Shown here: positions 1 to 12,442 of the stretch, piece after piece | How the letters are laid out: each line of letters opens with the position of its first letter | Position numbering within the stretch: position 1 is the stretch's first letter | From: Anarhynchus alexandrinus | Taxonomy: Eukaryota; Chordata; Aves; Charadriiformes; Charadriidae | Assembly (NCBI GenBank): GCA_008711295.1 | Contig: VUYV01000015.1 | Location: forward strand, 7,375,178 to 7,439,177 | Direction: 5' to 3' | DNA: 64,000 nucleotides | The notes under the pieces: generated by a model | Databases searched by the model: none | What the model was told of the DNA's origin: nothing | The model's input: the letters and a program-made list of their open reading frames with translations, nothing else | Position numbers and translations under genes: made by a program

Positions 1-400
1 TCCGCCCCCCCGCGCAGCCACGGCCAAAGCTGAAGCTCAGCGATACTGAATGGTTATTAATGCATAAATATACCTTTTTCTGTTGTTTTTCCTTTGCATC
101 TTTCAGCCCGACTGGCTGAAGGGGGTGATTTGCAGAACCCCTCTTGCTTTTATTTCTCAGTACGCACGCCATACGCAAACCCCTTCAACGCCGGATGGTT
201 GATAGCTTTTGTTACTCAATCAGGGTAGAACGATTTGCATAATCACTGCGCTTCGACGGTTATTAGACTCATTTGCCGCGATAGAAATTATAACTTTGGG
301 CTTGATGTGGTGGGCTGGAGAGACCCCACCTCGGTTCCTTGCTGTGCCACAGCCTTCTGATACAATCTGGGTAAATTACTCGCAGTTTATCAATATAATG
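1..400. other. noncoding sequence, window edge
   Basis: I see no coding exon or recognisable repeat here. The first 30 bases are C-rich, then the DNA becomes AT-rich up to the pentanucleotide array that begins at about 400. Confidence 0.5.
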
Positions 401-540
401 TTATGTTATGTTATGTTATGTTATGTTATGTTATGTTATGTTATGTTATGTTATGTTATGTTATGTTATGTTATGTTATGTTATGTTATGTTATGTTATG
501 TTATGTTATGTTATGTTATGTTATGTTATGTTATGTTATG
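401..540. repeat. (TTATG)28 pentanucleotide microsatellite
   Basis: Twenty-eight uninterrupted copies of TTATG fill this interval. The array is perfect, so it is likely young and polymorphic. It abuts a second pentanucleotide array with a different unit. The open reading frame across it is only a by-product of the five-base periodicity. Confidence 0.97.
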
Positions 541-590
541 GGATAGGATAGGATAGGATAGGATAGGATAGGATAGGATAGGATAGGATG
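541..590. repeat. (GGATA)9-10 pentanucleotide microsatellite
   Basis: Nine exact GGATA units and one GGATG unit follow the TTATG array with no spacer. A short run of TTCTG units lies just downstream at about 631-652. Together they form a compound pentanucleotide block of about 250 bases. Confidence 0.95.
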
Positions 591-2570
591 TTATATTAAT
601 TACATTACATTTATTATATCATCACATTCTATTCTGTTCTGTTCTGTTCTGTCCCTCCATGCTTCAGCTCTGAGCTAAGATCCACTCGCCAGCCAGCGCG
701 AGATGATCGGATACTTCGGCAGCAAACGAGCATCAGGACCATATGATCTACAGTCAGACACTGTGTGAATTAGCCACGGAGAAACCCACACCTCGGTTGC
801 TTCCTCTCTTCAGCTTTCCTTTCCAAAACACCATATAGTATAGTCGATAGCATAGTGTTATGCATCTAAATAATCTAAATAATCATTACTATTAAATTAC
901 ATTGTGTTTTAACAGCTGGAACTGGAAGCAGGAGAAAGCACCCCATCGTCAGAGCCATAGCATATTTTTTTCCTAACTTACTCCCCAAATTACTAATATA
1001 ATTAAGGGAGATAGAATAGAGAGCAAAAATCAAATGTGTTCATCAGAGTTTTGTCACCAGGTCAAAAATATTTGTCATTTCAGTCTCGAAAAGGAGTATA
1101 GTCTCAATTCAGGGAAGCGAGTAAAACATCCATAGCACTTCCAGTGGAATCAATATTATTTAAGCATATGCTGAGGTGTTTTGTTATATGAAAGCTCAAA
1201 ATATTTCCAAATGTTGGCTCCAATTCTGCAAACACTTATGCGTACTCTTGGCTTCACGTATGTCAGCAGTTAGTGGCACTACTTGGGCACAGCGGCACAT
1301 GTGAACACCCACTGCAAGCTCAGGAATTCCAACGTGGATTCTTTGTCATCTATACTTTTAAACTGGGTATTATTACAAATGTCCTCAAAACTGTCAGTTT
1401 ACTGTTTTAAAATGGAGCCATTTCTAGTTTCCCAGAGGCCCCCCAAATTTGCAAAAAAGCTTTTTTTTGTCATTCAAACTGTCTTTTTCCATGTGTCTAT
1501 AAATAATAAAAAAGGCTGATCTAGATTTTTACCGAACTCCACACACACACAGAGAATGTCAATATTGGGCTGAAAAGATTTCATCCCAAAGGTCATTACT
1601 ATTTTTTGAGATGTTGTGTGTGCTGGCAGATAATGGTCTCACAAATGGAACTGCCTTTTGTTCTCAGACACAACTTAGGGCATTATGGCAGTAATTCTAT
1701 AATTAAATACAGATAAATACGAGGGGTCACTAACGGGCACATCTAATAACCACCATCATCAAGTAGCATTTCCTGGGCTACCTCCTTACGGTATCCAACC
1801 TATAAATAAATACTAACCTCAGTGAAGAGCTAATGTTTTGAATTATGGCACTGAAAAAAAATGAGGTTTTAAAAATAAGTATACAAGTTATGGCTTAGTA
1901 TTTTTACCCATAATTAAGATGTATTTCCAAAGAGCAGCTGCTATCAAGCTTACATACACTTGACGTGATTTTCCCCATTGTAAAATCCATCACGGCAACT
2001 TAACAACCACACGAGTCTTATCTCTGAATCATGGTGTTACGTGGTCGAAGGGAAAACCAGACAAAGTCGCTTGCATTAGAAGGAAAGCAATTTCTTTTTT
2101 CTTCATTAAGGGGTTATGTTTCATTGCAGTAAATTCCTGTGGTGTCATCTGCAGAGTGCACTCAATCACCATAAAGGAGAGTTTTAAACCACTGTACAGA
2201 TGTCAAAGGATTAAACTTCAGGCTGGTGAAGTATTGTCAAGACCTTGGTATTTTTTCTTCTCAGTTTATTGTTCCATATCGTCAGCCAGAGCACAGCTCC
2301 GTGGGTCTGACTATCCTCTGCAGTTAACGAGACTCGAGCTTGTTGCATGCAAGGTTTCAGCATGATGTTTGTTTATTCCTGGTGAGCAAATACCAGGTCA
2401 AAGGAAGTCTTCTTATGACTTCAGTCCCTGTGTCCTTCACCTCACTTGCCACCAGCTCCTAAGTTTTTCCTCTAAGTAATTTCCTCCTTTCGGTATTTGC
2501 CAGTGGGCCTGGTAATACCTTATGAGCTGAAGATGAGCAAACTTTAAATATTCACCCTCAGAGACCAGAA
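591..2570. other. AT-rich noncoding sequence
   Basis: No exon with supported splice sites was found on either strand. At about 1206-1290 there is a stretch typical of old, degraded interspersed repeats, but I could not assign a family. Confidence 0.45.
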
Positions 2571-3030
2571 GAATCACAGAATCATAGAATCGTAGAATTG
2601 CTGAGGTTGGAAGGGACCTTTAAGATCACCAAGTCCAGCCATTAACCTACCCTGACAAAACCACTTCTAAACCATGTCCCCAAGTACCACATCTACCCTT
2701 TTTTTAAACACCTCCAGGGATGGCGAATCCACCCCCTCCCTGGGCAGCCTATTCCAATGCTTTCAGTGAAAAAAATTTCCTAATATCCAATCTAAACCTC
2801 GTCTGACATAATTTGAACCCATTTCCTCTTGTCCTATCACTTGTCACCAGGGAGAAGAGGTCAGCCCCCACCTCTCTACACCCTCCTTTCAGGTAGTTGT
2901 AGAGGGTGATAAGGTCTCCCCTCAGCCTCCTCTTCTCCAGGCTGAACAACCCCAGTTCCCTCAGTTGTTCCTCATAAGACTTGTCCTCCAGACCCCTCAC
3001 CAGCTTTGTAGCCCCTCTCTGGACACGAAG
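2571..3030 (-). mobile_element. CR1 LINE 3' end
   Basis: Read on the plus strand this begins with the octamer-like GAATCACAGAATCATAGAAT tail and continues into the conserved 'GTTGGAAGGGACC' block. That is the reverse complement of an avian CR1 3' end. The minus strand at 2749-3000 reads the C-terminal part of the CR1 reverse transcriptase, with the typical [20 protein letters not shown] and [13 protein letters not shown] motifs. The element is 5'-truncated, as nearly all CR1 copies are. The reading frame is open over 83 codons, which suggests a fairly young copy. Confidence 0.93.
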
Positions 3031-5993
3031 GCTTGCTATGTCACGGTTTTACCTTAACGGTGCTCTGAACAGACAGTCAAATCTTGATGCACAAACCTTT
3101 GCGCTACATGGAACAGGGAATGGAATCAAGGAGCTGAGTCCTTACAGCTGCCTACCACGTACCAACCTCTACAATGAGTAACTCCATTAACTGAAAAATT
3201 CTCTGTACCCGAAAAATGGAGGTTCTGTGTCTCAGTTATGTGCTGTAAACAGATCCCATAGCAACATTTCACAGTTAAACTAAAGCTTTTGTCATCCTTC
3301 AGCCATCACACCTACTGCACTGCCGAACTGCCGCAAAGTTTAATGACGCATCCTACAGACGTAACGCTTCTCTTGTAAGCACAAATTGAATATTCAGCTG
3401 ATTTAATGTCCAGGTGTTTGTTTTAACCACCAAAGCTGGGAACGCAGCAAGGTTTTGTACAGTTGAGAGACTCAGTATCTGGTTCTTACCCTTCAGCAGC
3501 TACGTACAGAAAAGATCTGTGTCTTGTCCACGACTCTAAATGTGCTGCGCAGCATCACCTCTGCCCTTGCTTATTTGGAAAGTGAATAGCCGTCCCCTCC
3601 GAAAACACAGACTGCCAGCTTGCCTAAGGTTTGTGCCTTGAGAGAATGTTAATATGTCTTTATACACAAAAGTAGATTGAAAAACAAAGGAAAAACAAGT
3701 ATAAAATTCTGAATTTACACCTAAATTTATTGATGCCATTTCCTAAGTTTATTGTGCTTGGCTCTGTAACCATAACAGCCTTTAAATGTCATTCGTTGCC
3801 TACTGCGTGCGCACACACATCTTATTATCAATAGTACAGGATTACATTATGCTACATCATATTGTGCTGTGATTATTGGCATCTTCACCCCAGTCACGGC
3901 TTGCGTTGTGCTCGTGCTGGAATACGCCAGTCCAGAACCAAAGCTCGTTACGCTCTGTACCATATAGATATTTTTCAGACAGGCGTAGGGATTTTCCAGT
4001 CCGTGTCTTAGCTGGAAGACAGTGGATATCAAAAGCCGGCCAACACATGGAATGGGGCAGCAAGAAAACAAATAGATTTTGTCAGAGAATTGGAAGTCTG
4101 TGCTTTGCCCTGCCTTACCACCGACAGAGGGTCAGGAATTGCAGGTGTTGAGGCAGCAGCGGGTCTTAAGGAGGGATTTAGAGAAGGATGAGGAAACAGC
4201 TCCATGAATTTTGACAAGAAGGGATTTTATCTCTGTGCAGCGAGTGGCGTCAAGAAGAGCGGGGTGTTAAAGAGAGCAAAGAGTAGAGGTGGCTGAGGCT
4301 GGTGTTACGGGCGGTGGACAGGCACGAGCAGCTCACTAAATAGAGGTATGGAAAGAGGGAGACCAAAGTGGCACAGACTCTTACAGGCCAGGAGTTGGGT
4401 GTTTGCCACCATGGGTGTGCAAACGTGTTTCCATCGGACCATGGGAAATGGTGTCAGTAGGAATATTTTGAATGTGAATATGGCTAACATCAGAGGATCC
4501 TGCTGTGGCTCATCCTCTGCTAGGGGTGGCTGACATGTCCCCTCAGCCCCAGAATCAGGACTGGTTTCCATCTCTGCTAATAGAAAAGTTACTCAAACTG
4601 CCCTTTTGGGACAAATATGGAGGTGGTGTAATGGTGACCGAAGTCCAACCACCTTTGCAGCACAGCACACATATTTTCACTCAGGTCTCTGAATTGCCTA
4701 ATGCCTGCGTGGATCTGCGCGGGACAGCCTCACCTTTCTGTGCCTACCCTACGTCTCTGCTTTGCTGAGCATCGCACACAGGAGCTTGCACACGAGCATG
4801 TTGGTGTCAGAGTGCATCCCGCTGGGGACAGACTATCCATCAACAGCTTCCCCAGGGAACGGGTGTCCCCATCTAAGCCTGGAAGAGGAGGAAATTCACA
4901 GGCTGTAGCCTTCCTGCTCATACGTTTGGTGGATCTTGTGTCTCCTGTTTGAAAACATGAGTTATGAGGCATTACTTCCACCGAAGTTAGCTAAAGCTAA
5001 GGCACAGTCACTGATGCCAACAACCCTTCTACCCTGTTGGTGGCTGTTAAGTGCCTCAGTGATCCTACAGATACTTTCAGTGCTCTGCGACGCGTGAGCA
5101 CAAAGGAGGAATGGACCATGGAGGAATACCCTCTGGTCAAAGGGCCTTCCTCCTGCTTCTTTTGATTTCCCATCTACTTGTATGGGAATCGTGCAGGAGA
5201 TAGGCCAAGAAAGTTGGTTAGATAAATGGAAAACAATATACCCCGCCGCTCTGGCAGTGTTCCTAGCAGCAGTTGGCAAAGGGCACGAAGTTGGACTAGG
5301 CTGGCACCTATCCCTCTCCGTGCCAGATCTCAGACTAATCTGACCCCTGTCACTGCCACCTGCACGGAGAGAAGAGCCAGGCTTGTTCCTTAGCAAGTTG
5401 GTGTCACGCCAGAGGCAGAGGTCATCAGTTGCACCATACAGTTTAAAGATTAATAGACGGTATCTTCCTTCAGGCTGTAAAAGTGGGCAGATGAAAAAAA
5501 AAAAAAATCACAAAGCTGGTGAATTAAGAGATTGCAATCTGTTCAGTAACATTAGCACAGCCACAGAGTCGTACAGCTAGTAGGAAACCATGTGCAAAAG
5601 GTTAGGTCTAAGCGTGGGATTCATCTGTGAGTCAGAGAGACTGGGAAATCTTTGTAAAAATTACCAGAAATCCCCCTCCCTGCATTTTTTCCCCCGTGAT
5701 TCATCCCACAGAAAGAGATCATATGGAAAGATGGAAGTCTCTACCATAAATTTTTAACGTGACAAATCACAGAGATAAGGTACATATAGCTACGCTTTTT
5801 CTCCACTGCCACAAAAAATTTCCATTTTCCTGCATTTTCTAATACTGGCATGGTACGAGTTCACAGTCCAAAGCTACAGTGGAGAAAATGAAGCATGTCC
5901 TGTCAGTCCATCAGCTCGCCAGCATACACCCCCGAGTCCTTCACCTGCTCTTCTCTCCAGAAGAAAGCTGCTGGTAGAAGAAGCTGTGGGCCA
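3031..5993. other. noncoding sequence; possible 3' UTR of the 5.99-7.09 kb gene
   Basis: No coding exon is supported. If the gene ending at 5994 is real, its 3' UTR lies here on the minus strand. The nearest canonical AATAAA signals on that strand that I noticed are at about 3748 and 3730, more than 2 kb beyond the stop. A nearer variant signal may therefore be used. Confidence 0.35.
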
Positions 5994-6249
5994 TCACTGC
6001 TCTGGCGGTGAGTCGGGGGGTGTTATCGAGACAGCAAAGGAGAAGAACGGTAACTCAAAAACAGAAATTGTCTCTTCAGAGATGGCAAACTCTGGAGATA
6101 CAGTTCTCTTGTCAGAAAGGTAACTGATAGACACCGGGCCAGTCAAATCCGCCGTTGAAATTTTATCAGAGCTACTGTTCGTCACTGTGATATTTTCCAC
6201 CACCACAGCTGTAGTGAGATCTTTGGAGGAATAATTCGACGTGCAGCGC
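5994..6249 (-). CDS. terminal coding exon of an unrecognised membrane protein (cytoplasmic tail)
   Basis: The acceptor reads ttctgttgtgccag at 6250-6263 on the minus strand. The exon opens with one base that completes an Arg codon split across the intron, then reads 84 residues to a TGA at 5994-5996. It begins RCTSNYSSKDLT and ends SITPPDSPPEQ. The tail is rich in Ser, Thr and acidic residues and has no Cys cluster or kinase-like motif. It joins in frame to the transmembrane exon at 6990-7086, giving the stop-transfer LRRRC. I do not recognise the family. The intron between the two exons is 740 bases. The gene lies downstream of SKOR2 on the same strand. It could be a decayed or lineage-restricted gene, but the open frame and exact phase match argue against chance. 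Confidence 0.6.
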
Positions 6250-6989
6250 CTGGCACAACAGAAATGGAGCAAAGCAAATCATCAGGTGTCAGATACGCAT
6301 GAAGAGCTGTTTGTATTTTGAACCCAATCCAATTAATAACAGGATATCACTAATGGCAGCACAGAACTGATAGCTGGGATAGAGCTGATTTAGTTAATTA
6401 TGGAGGTGACCTTCTCCTCTCTCCCTAATCTTCTGCCTTTTAGCATAAAACATGTCTTATGACCCCATTGCCCTCCTCCATTTGGCTAGATGCATTCAAA
6501 CTAAAGCCAAACAAAATTTTTGTTTGAAGAGACATATTGTTTACTTTCTCATCATGGAAATAAACATCTCAAGGAATGTTCCTCTTCTTGTGGCTTCAGG
6601 TTGTTCTTGAAAAAAAATGAAAATGTTGGCAGTAGTGAGAAATTAGGGGCTTGGGTCTCTTAATTTTCCTGAATAAAACTTCAGTACATATATATATAAA
6701 ATCTGGGGATAGTGAGAAGAATTTGGACCAGATATAGAACAAAATCCTGTCATGCGTCATTGCCCTAAACTGATATTACCCAAGCACCCACCCTACCAAC
6801 TCTCCAGCCCCCGTTATTGCACCCTGCTGCGGGCTGATGGAGAAGGAGCCCGGGGGGACCCCAGGAAGCACTAGGGTTTGGACGGCTCTTCACACGGGCT
6901 CCCTGATCACACTCAACTCCTGCAGGAATTCATCACTGCCCTCATTTCCTTGGCAACCCTGGGTCCTCTCCTACTGCCCTGACACTCAC

Positions 6990-7086
6990 CTCCGGAGAAT
7001 GCTTATTGCTACGCTGATGGCAACCAACAGTAAGAGGCTTCCACTGAGAGACACCATGACAATCTCATAAGTAGATGGTGACGAAC
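6990..7086 (-). CDS. transmembrane exon of an unrecognised type I membrane protein
   Basis: This 97-base exon is flanked by a strong acceptor (tactctctcttcaag) and a consensus donor (CGGAG|GTGAGT). In the phase 1 to phase 2 frame it reads SSPSTYE, then a membrane segment of about 23 residues (IVMVSLSGSLLLL, VAISVAISIL), then RR. The third Arg is completed by the next exon. A phase 1 intron just before the membrane exon is common in type I receptors, where extracellular modules end in phase 1. The basic residues after the helix predict that the C-terminal side is cytoplasmic. No homologue is recognised. The nearest in-phase candidate upstream exon is at 14114-14174. Confidence 0.62.
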
Positions 7087-9293
7087 CTTGAAGAGAGAGT
7101 ATGGAAATCACAGGTGAGTTTTGCCAACAAATAGCTTTAAGAAATGCAATTTTTTGTGAAATGATGCTAGGTTGTTACAGGCTGTGAATATTGATGGTAC
7201 TTCTGCTGCAAACCATGGATGGAAGGGGGTGACCAGCTCTGAGAAGAGTATTCCTGGGAACTACTTTTTCTTCAAAAATCTCACAGCTCAAATTTCACAG
7301 AGTCTCACAGACTCACGGGTCTTTATCTACCGAAGTACAAAGCAAAGCTGCTTTGCAGGGCTGAGACTGAAACCCAGCCCTATGGATCTTGGGGTGGGAA
7401 AGCCTGTCCTGCACTGTTAGACCACAAAGTTCTCCCCCATTTTCACCTATTCACAGTAAAGCCATAGCAGGATCCCAAATCTTACTGCCTCTCTAGCTAG
7501 CACCTTCCATCCACTTCCACCCTTTTCAATCTGCTTCCATCCTTCTTGGCTCTTGGATTTAATTCCAAAGTTAAAAGAGTGAAATTTGGCTTACATCCCC
7601 TATCTACCCCTGCCTCCAAATCTCCTACTCCTCTCTTCTGCTGCAGCACCTCCTTTTATTTCCACCATTCTTCCCTCTCTAAAACACCAACAGAAACAAC
7701 ACGGCTGATTCATTCATTCCTTTTAAGCGCATTCAACACTCCGTATCTGCTTATCTTACATACTTGATAACACTGCTGTTGCCTGGCACCTCTTGGCAGT
7801 GTCACCATACAAATAAATGCTGAAAAACTGATTTTAAATGCTAGTGAAAACAAACAGGAGAGTAAAACACCTTCTTCCTTGGAAGCCACGTTGTGGAAAC
7901 CTGCTTCATTAGCACGGACCATCCTGAAAAAGAAAACCAACAGACATTCAGATCGCAGTTTAATGTTCATAACCAGCACATTTATTTTAGATCCATTTAT
8001 GACGTCTGAATATTTCAGCATCTCTAAGGTGAATTATCTTTACAACTTCCTTGTGAGACAGAACAGATTCTGCTATCGCTGTTCAGCAGACTGGGAATCA
8101 AAGCAAGATGGGACAGATCCAAAAAGCAGAATTTAATCTGACATCAAAAACCTGAATGTTTCTCTTAAGGCAATGAGCTTCCCCAGCTGCCTCGAGTTTG
8201 ACTTCATGGTTGTCTACAGCATCTAATCTTGGCATGGACAAGCATGTTGGCATCACACTCTAGCACATCTAGCACACACTTTTATCTAATCCCAACCAAT
8301 TCACCCCAGGACACGGAGGGAGACTTTAGCAGAAAAGCAGAAAAGAAACTGAGCCCAAGTTTCTCAAGCCCAGGTTAAACCTTTTCTTTCACTACCTCCA
8401 GTGCTTAACTCTGGTAAAAAATCTCAGCTGTCACATAAGAAAGTAACTAGGAATGATCAACAACTAGATGGAAAAATGATGGGGGCTGAAAATACAGTTT
8501 CTTCCTCTGTGGCAAGTAACAACATTACTTTGCCGCAGTAATATTGTGTGTTACCAAAACGCTCATCTGAGCACCAAGTTTATCAAAGTACTGAGTGAAG
8601 CTCTTTTCACAGCAAGCATGTGAGGCAGGGATGGATCATCAACCTACTGTTGAGACAAACAGTGTGTCTTACATCGGTCAGAGAGTCTGCGGCACAGCTG
8701 GGAATTTCAAGCAGATCTCCTGCCTCTTAGTTTTATGCTTTCACCATAATAATATTTCTCTTGTACAAGCTTGAAACTAAGACACGCCTTATTACTGGAA
8801 AGTATTATGGATAAAAAGCAAGTGCCTAAGTCAGGTTCAGGTCTCACCTTGTACTAATACTGCTGCACAGACACACACACACAAGCACACACATATTTCG
8901 AGCTTGCTTGTGTGATACGCAGTTTTCTGATCATTATTTTATTCTATCCTAGCTCCTTTTACAGAATAAAAATGAAACGTGGAATCACAGGATGTAGCCT
9001 AATGACATCCAGTTAATAAACACAAGAATAAATTGTCTGCCAGTATGTTCTCAGGTATCAAAGTCTTAGATGTTGCACTTTAAATTCTACTCTCTTTGCA
9101 TCAATAAGCTTAGTTTAAAGTAGAATTATTGTGAAAAATCTGTGTAGCCACAGGCTGCATAAGAAAAAGGAGAGTGGCTGAAGAAAATACAACCCTATAG
9201 AAAAAAAAACAAGCCAAAGCCGTGCTCACATTTATATGAGAAATGATACCAGCTCTGAAATGCTGCTCAAACTGAAATACTGTCCATGACAAG
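7087..9293. other. noncoding sequence, probable intron of the unrecognised gene
   Basis: No additional exon is well supported. A (CA)n-like stretch lies at about 8871-8896. Beside it a 15-base block (8847-8861) sits between a good acceptor and donor but is too short to trust. Confidence 0.4.
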
Positions 9294-9588
9294 GAATCAT
9301 CGAATGGTTTGTGTGTGAAGGGACCTTTAAAGACCATCTAGTCTGACCCCCCTGCCATGGGCAGGGACATCTCCAGCTAGATCAGGTTGCTCAGAGCCCC
9401 GTCCAGCCTGACCTGGAATGTTTCCAGGGATGGGGCATCGACCACCTCTCTGGGCAACCTGGGCCAGTGTCTCACCACCCTCAGTGTAAAACATTTTTCC
9501 CTTATATCTAGCTTAAATCTCCCCTCTTTTAGTTTAAAACCATCACCATTCTATCCAACCTCCTATCGACACGAATCAGAGGGATCTG
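9294..9588 (-). mobile_element. CR1 LINE 3' fragment
   Basis: The plus strand shows AATCATCGAATGG followed by AAGGGACCTTTAAAGACCAT, then 'CAGCCTGACCTGGAATGTTTCCAGGGATGGGGCATC' in several short pieces. This is the reverse complement of a typical avian CR1 3' end. It is more diverged than the copy at 2571-3030. Confidence 0.9.
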
Positions 9589-10259
9589 CAACAACCCCTG
9601 CTTTTATAAAGCTTGGTCTGTAAAACCAGGCAGCATAATTTCGTAGTTAAGCAGACTGTGCAGCCTTTGCCTCTTATCCATTAGTGCACGTGTCTGTGAA
9701 TAATCTGAAATGTTGGCTCAGAATCAGTTTCAGGATCTCATACGAAATTTCCCCTGGTGCGAGGAGAGCTGGGCTGCGTGTTACTGAAAATGGAAGATCG
9801 CTTGCTTGCTTACTAGAGAGTCCTCCAGCCCCTCATGATACAATCTCTTTTTGTCACATCAGTGAGATGTCCTAAGGAGAACCTCAGTCTCGCTCCTTCA
9901 GCTTGAAAAAAAAAGTTAAGAAAATAAGACATAATAATTTAAACCTAGAGCAGAATAAGATTACAAATCTGCATTACCTTGTGACTGCTGGAGATCCTTC
10001 CATCAGCATTGCACTCCTAAGACCTTGCACGAAAGTAAAGCTGGTCTGAAGGGTTTCAGACTAATTGCTCACTTCATTTGCCTCTGTTGATTGCTTTCTT
10101 CTCTCCGTGGCTTTTATTGCGGCACAGTAATCTCTTCCGTTTATAGCCAATCAATAAAGTGTGGAGGTGGATCAAGGAGAGGCTTTACTCACCATCCTTT
10201 TGTTAAGCAATTCCTTTCACCATCTTTCTGGTGGAGCAGGAGACACAGCTGGACTCCAC

Positions 10260-10366
10260 CTAGAAGCCTGCCAGGGCTTCCGTTGGGCGCTGGACCCCTT
10301 CTGGCATGCTACAATTGCATGAAGTCCTCCAGCAAAGCTGCCGCTGTAGTTTGCATTCAGGAGTCA
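10260..10366 (-). CDS. possible alternative terminal exon, Cys-rich (weak)
   Basis: A very good acceptor (catggtttgtttctgcag) precedes a frame that starts in phase 1 and reads 35 residues to a TAG. It contains five Cys and starts TPECKLQRQLCWRTSCNC. Phase 1 fits the end of the candidate exon at 14114-14174, so it could be an alternative last exon giving a form without the membrane anchor. An intergenic chance match is at least as likely. No family is recognised. Confidence 0.18.
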
Positions 10367-11302
10367 CTGCAGAAACAAACCATGTCCAAAGAGTGGTGCC
10401 TTTGGGTCTCCTCCCCTCCTCCTTTGGGTGGAAGGGGCAGGCAGCCCCCTGGTTCAGGTGCTCTCCAGGCAAGGGAACCCCACCAGCAGAGATGGCTCCT
10501 GGTCAAGGGGCGAGTACAGGACCAGGGTAAGTCTGAGCCCTGTCCTTGCTTTTTAGGCGTTACGCAGACCCACCTGGCTCTTCACACTGAAAGGAACAAG
10601 GCAGGAATTTAAGGAGCTGTTGTTGAGCTGTTAAATGGTGATGGGCAGTTTAGGGTTGGGTTTCAAACGTGCTTCATTTTGGTGTTTCTTGCAGCCTGGC
10701 TTAGCTGTTCTTCACTGGGCAGGAGGATATCATCAGTCTTGTTCTGCAGCACCCACCTCTTCCCATGCCTCTGTTAGGGAAGTCACATCTCTGCAGATCT
10801 GGACCTTGTTTTGCTCTGCGAAAGCCCCTAGTCCTCATTACAGGACTGGAGCTGAGCTGGCAACGGCACTGAGTTATCTTATGAAAAGATGTGATTACCT
10901 GTGCTTTGTGATCAGAGAAGGAGTGGTGCTCTAGGGTGGAGACTCCTTTTCTGTTAACACGTTCACACAGAATACATAAATACACTCCAGATTGGCAGGT
11001 ATTTCAAAACTAACAATAGGATTGACGCATTTTTCTGGTTTGCCTAGATAAATAACTACAAAACAATTTCAGCTCCTCATGCCTCACTGCTAGTATCAAA
11101 CAGGACCAAAGCACCTCTCCAAATTCCCTGGAGATTGTTTGGCAGGGTTTCAGATGTCCACAGTCCAAATCACCGAGCACATTTAGATAATGACCACAGC
11201 TGTGAATTTTCCTCTATGGCATAAGAAAACAGTGAATGAACGACATTAAATAGATTTTACGGAGAGGTGAACAGTGGATTCCAGGCCTGCAGGTATACAC
11301 AG

Positions 11303-11486
11303 ATATGTTTTTGTTTAAGCCACATACCAATTATCCATTCTGTACCATCCATAGAGGAGGACACTTGGTATGTAAGTACCTTCTCTCCCTTCTCCAGGGC
11401 ATCACTGGNGTATGTTTTTGTTTAAGCCACACACCAATTATCCATTCTGTACCATCCCTTCTCTCCCTTCTCCAGGGCATCACTGG
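11303..11486. repeat. tandem duplicated segment flanking an N gap
   Basis: A block of about 106 bases (11303-11408) is followed by a single N at 11409 and then a near-identical block of 77 bases (11410-11486). The two differ by one substitution and by a 29-base insertion present only in the first copy (about 11351-11379). The placement directly across an N suggests two unmerged reads or haplotypes in the assembly rather than a true tandem repeat. Confidence 0.85.
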
Positions 11487-12442
11487 CCTTTTATTTAGCT
11501 TTGAGCCAGAGCAAGCATGGTGTTAAAAACCGCTTCCATGTTGTGTATGCCACAAAAGACTTCCTGAGAAGGGAGGACTTTATATTTGGGAAGATTCAGG
11601 CTTTCCCTCTTTATCAAACAGAAAGCGCAAGCCAAAACCTAACCCATTTGTGACTCTGAATCTGATCCAAAGCTCACCAAAGTCAATATGAGTCTCTTTG
11701 CTGACTTCTCTGGCACTCAGACTGTGCCCTGTGGGGAAAAGATGCTACATACAGGGCAGACCTTAGTCTTGTAAGCCACCAAGCATCTCCTGAGTGGTAC
11801 TTAAAGCCCTTCATCATGCCCATTGTGAAGACGTGATGGAAGTGCCTGGGACACGTTTTTCTCCCCAAACACCTCTTGTGAATGGAAAGTCACTTGCATT
11901 GAACTTTCAGAGACATTAAGGAAAAAGCAATGGGATGCTTTGAATATTCCTGAAGGGGATCTAGAATGTCTTAATATTTTTTTCTTTTTTATCCCAGTAT
12001 CTACCTGGCTCCAAACTCAGTTTTGTGGAGAAGCTTGAGATCACAGAGGGGGGAGCTGTGGTGGAGGAGGCAGCTTTTTCCTGCAGGAATATCTTATCTC
12101 ATGTGGATTGGGTGCAGTCCACCACTGCAAACTGCCAGCAGAGATAAAACAAACCCAGTGAGACCAGGGCAACCAGCCAAGCGTGGACGTGGCCGCAGAG
12201 ACACACGCCACAGGACGCAAGCATCTGAGCCATATGCAGGGCCTGAGCTTCGTTAGTACGGCTGTAGGTTATTTACCTGCTCTGGGATTTATTAGTGAAT
12301 ACCTGGCTAGTAGTTTGGAGAGGAAACATTTCATATCAGTGTATGTATCAAGGATAATCTTACTATAGTGAAAAAGAAGCCCTCTCAAAAATGTACTGAA
12401 TAATCCAAGCCAGTTGGGTCAAATTGTGTCAAAACACATTTA

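Noticed and set aside
209..556. 115-codon frame ending in MLCYV repeats
   Set aside because: Produced by the pentanucleotide microsatellite, not a gene.
8847..8861. 15-base microexon between a CA-repeat acceptor and CAAG|GTGAGA
   Set aside because: The acceptor tract is a microsatellite and the interval is too short to judge coding.
10091..10612. 173-codon plus-strand frame
   Set aside because: No similarity and no splice context. One plus-strand GTAAGT occurs inside it, but no matching acceptor or conserved motif was seen.
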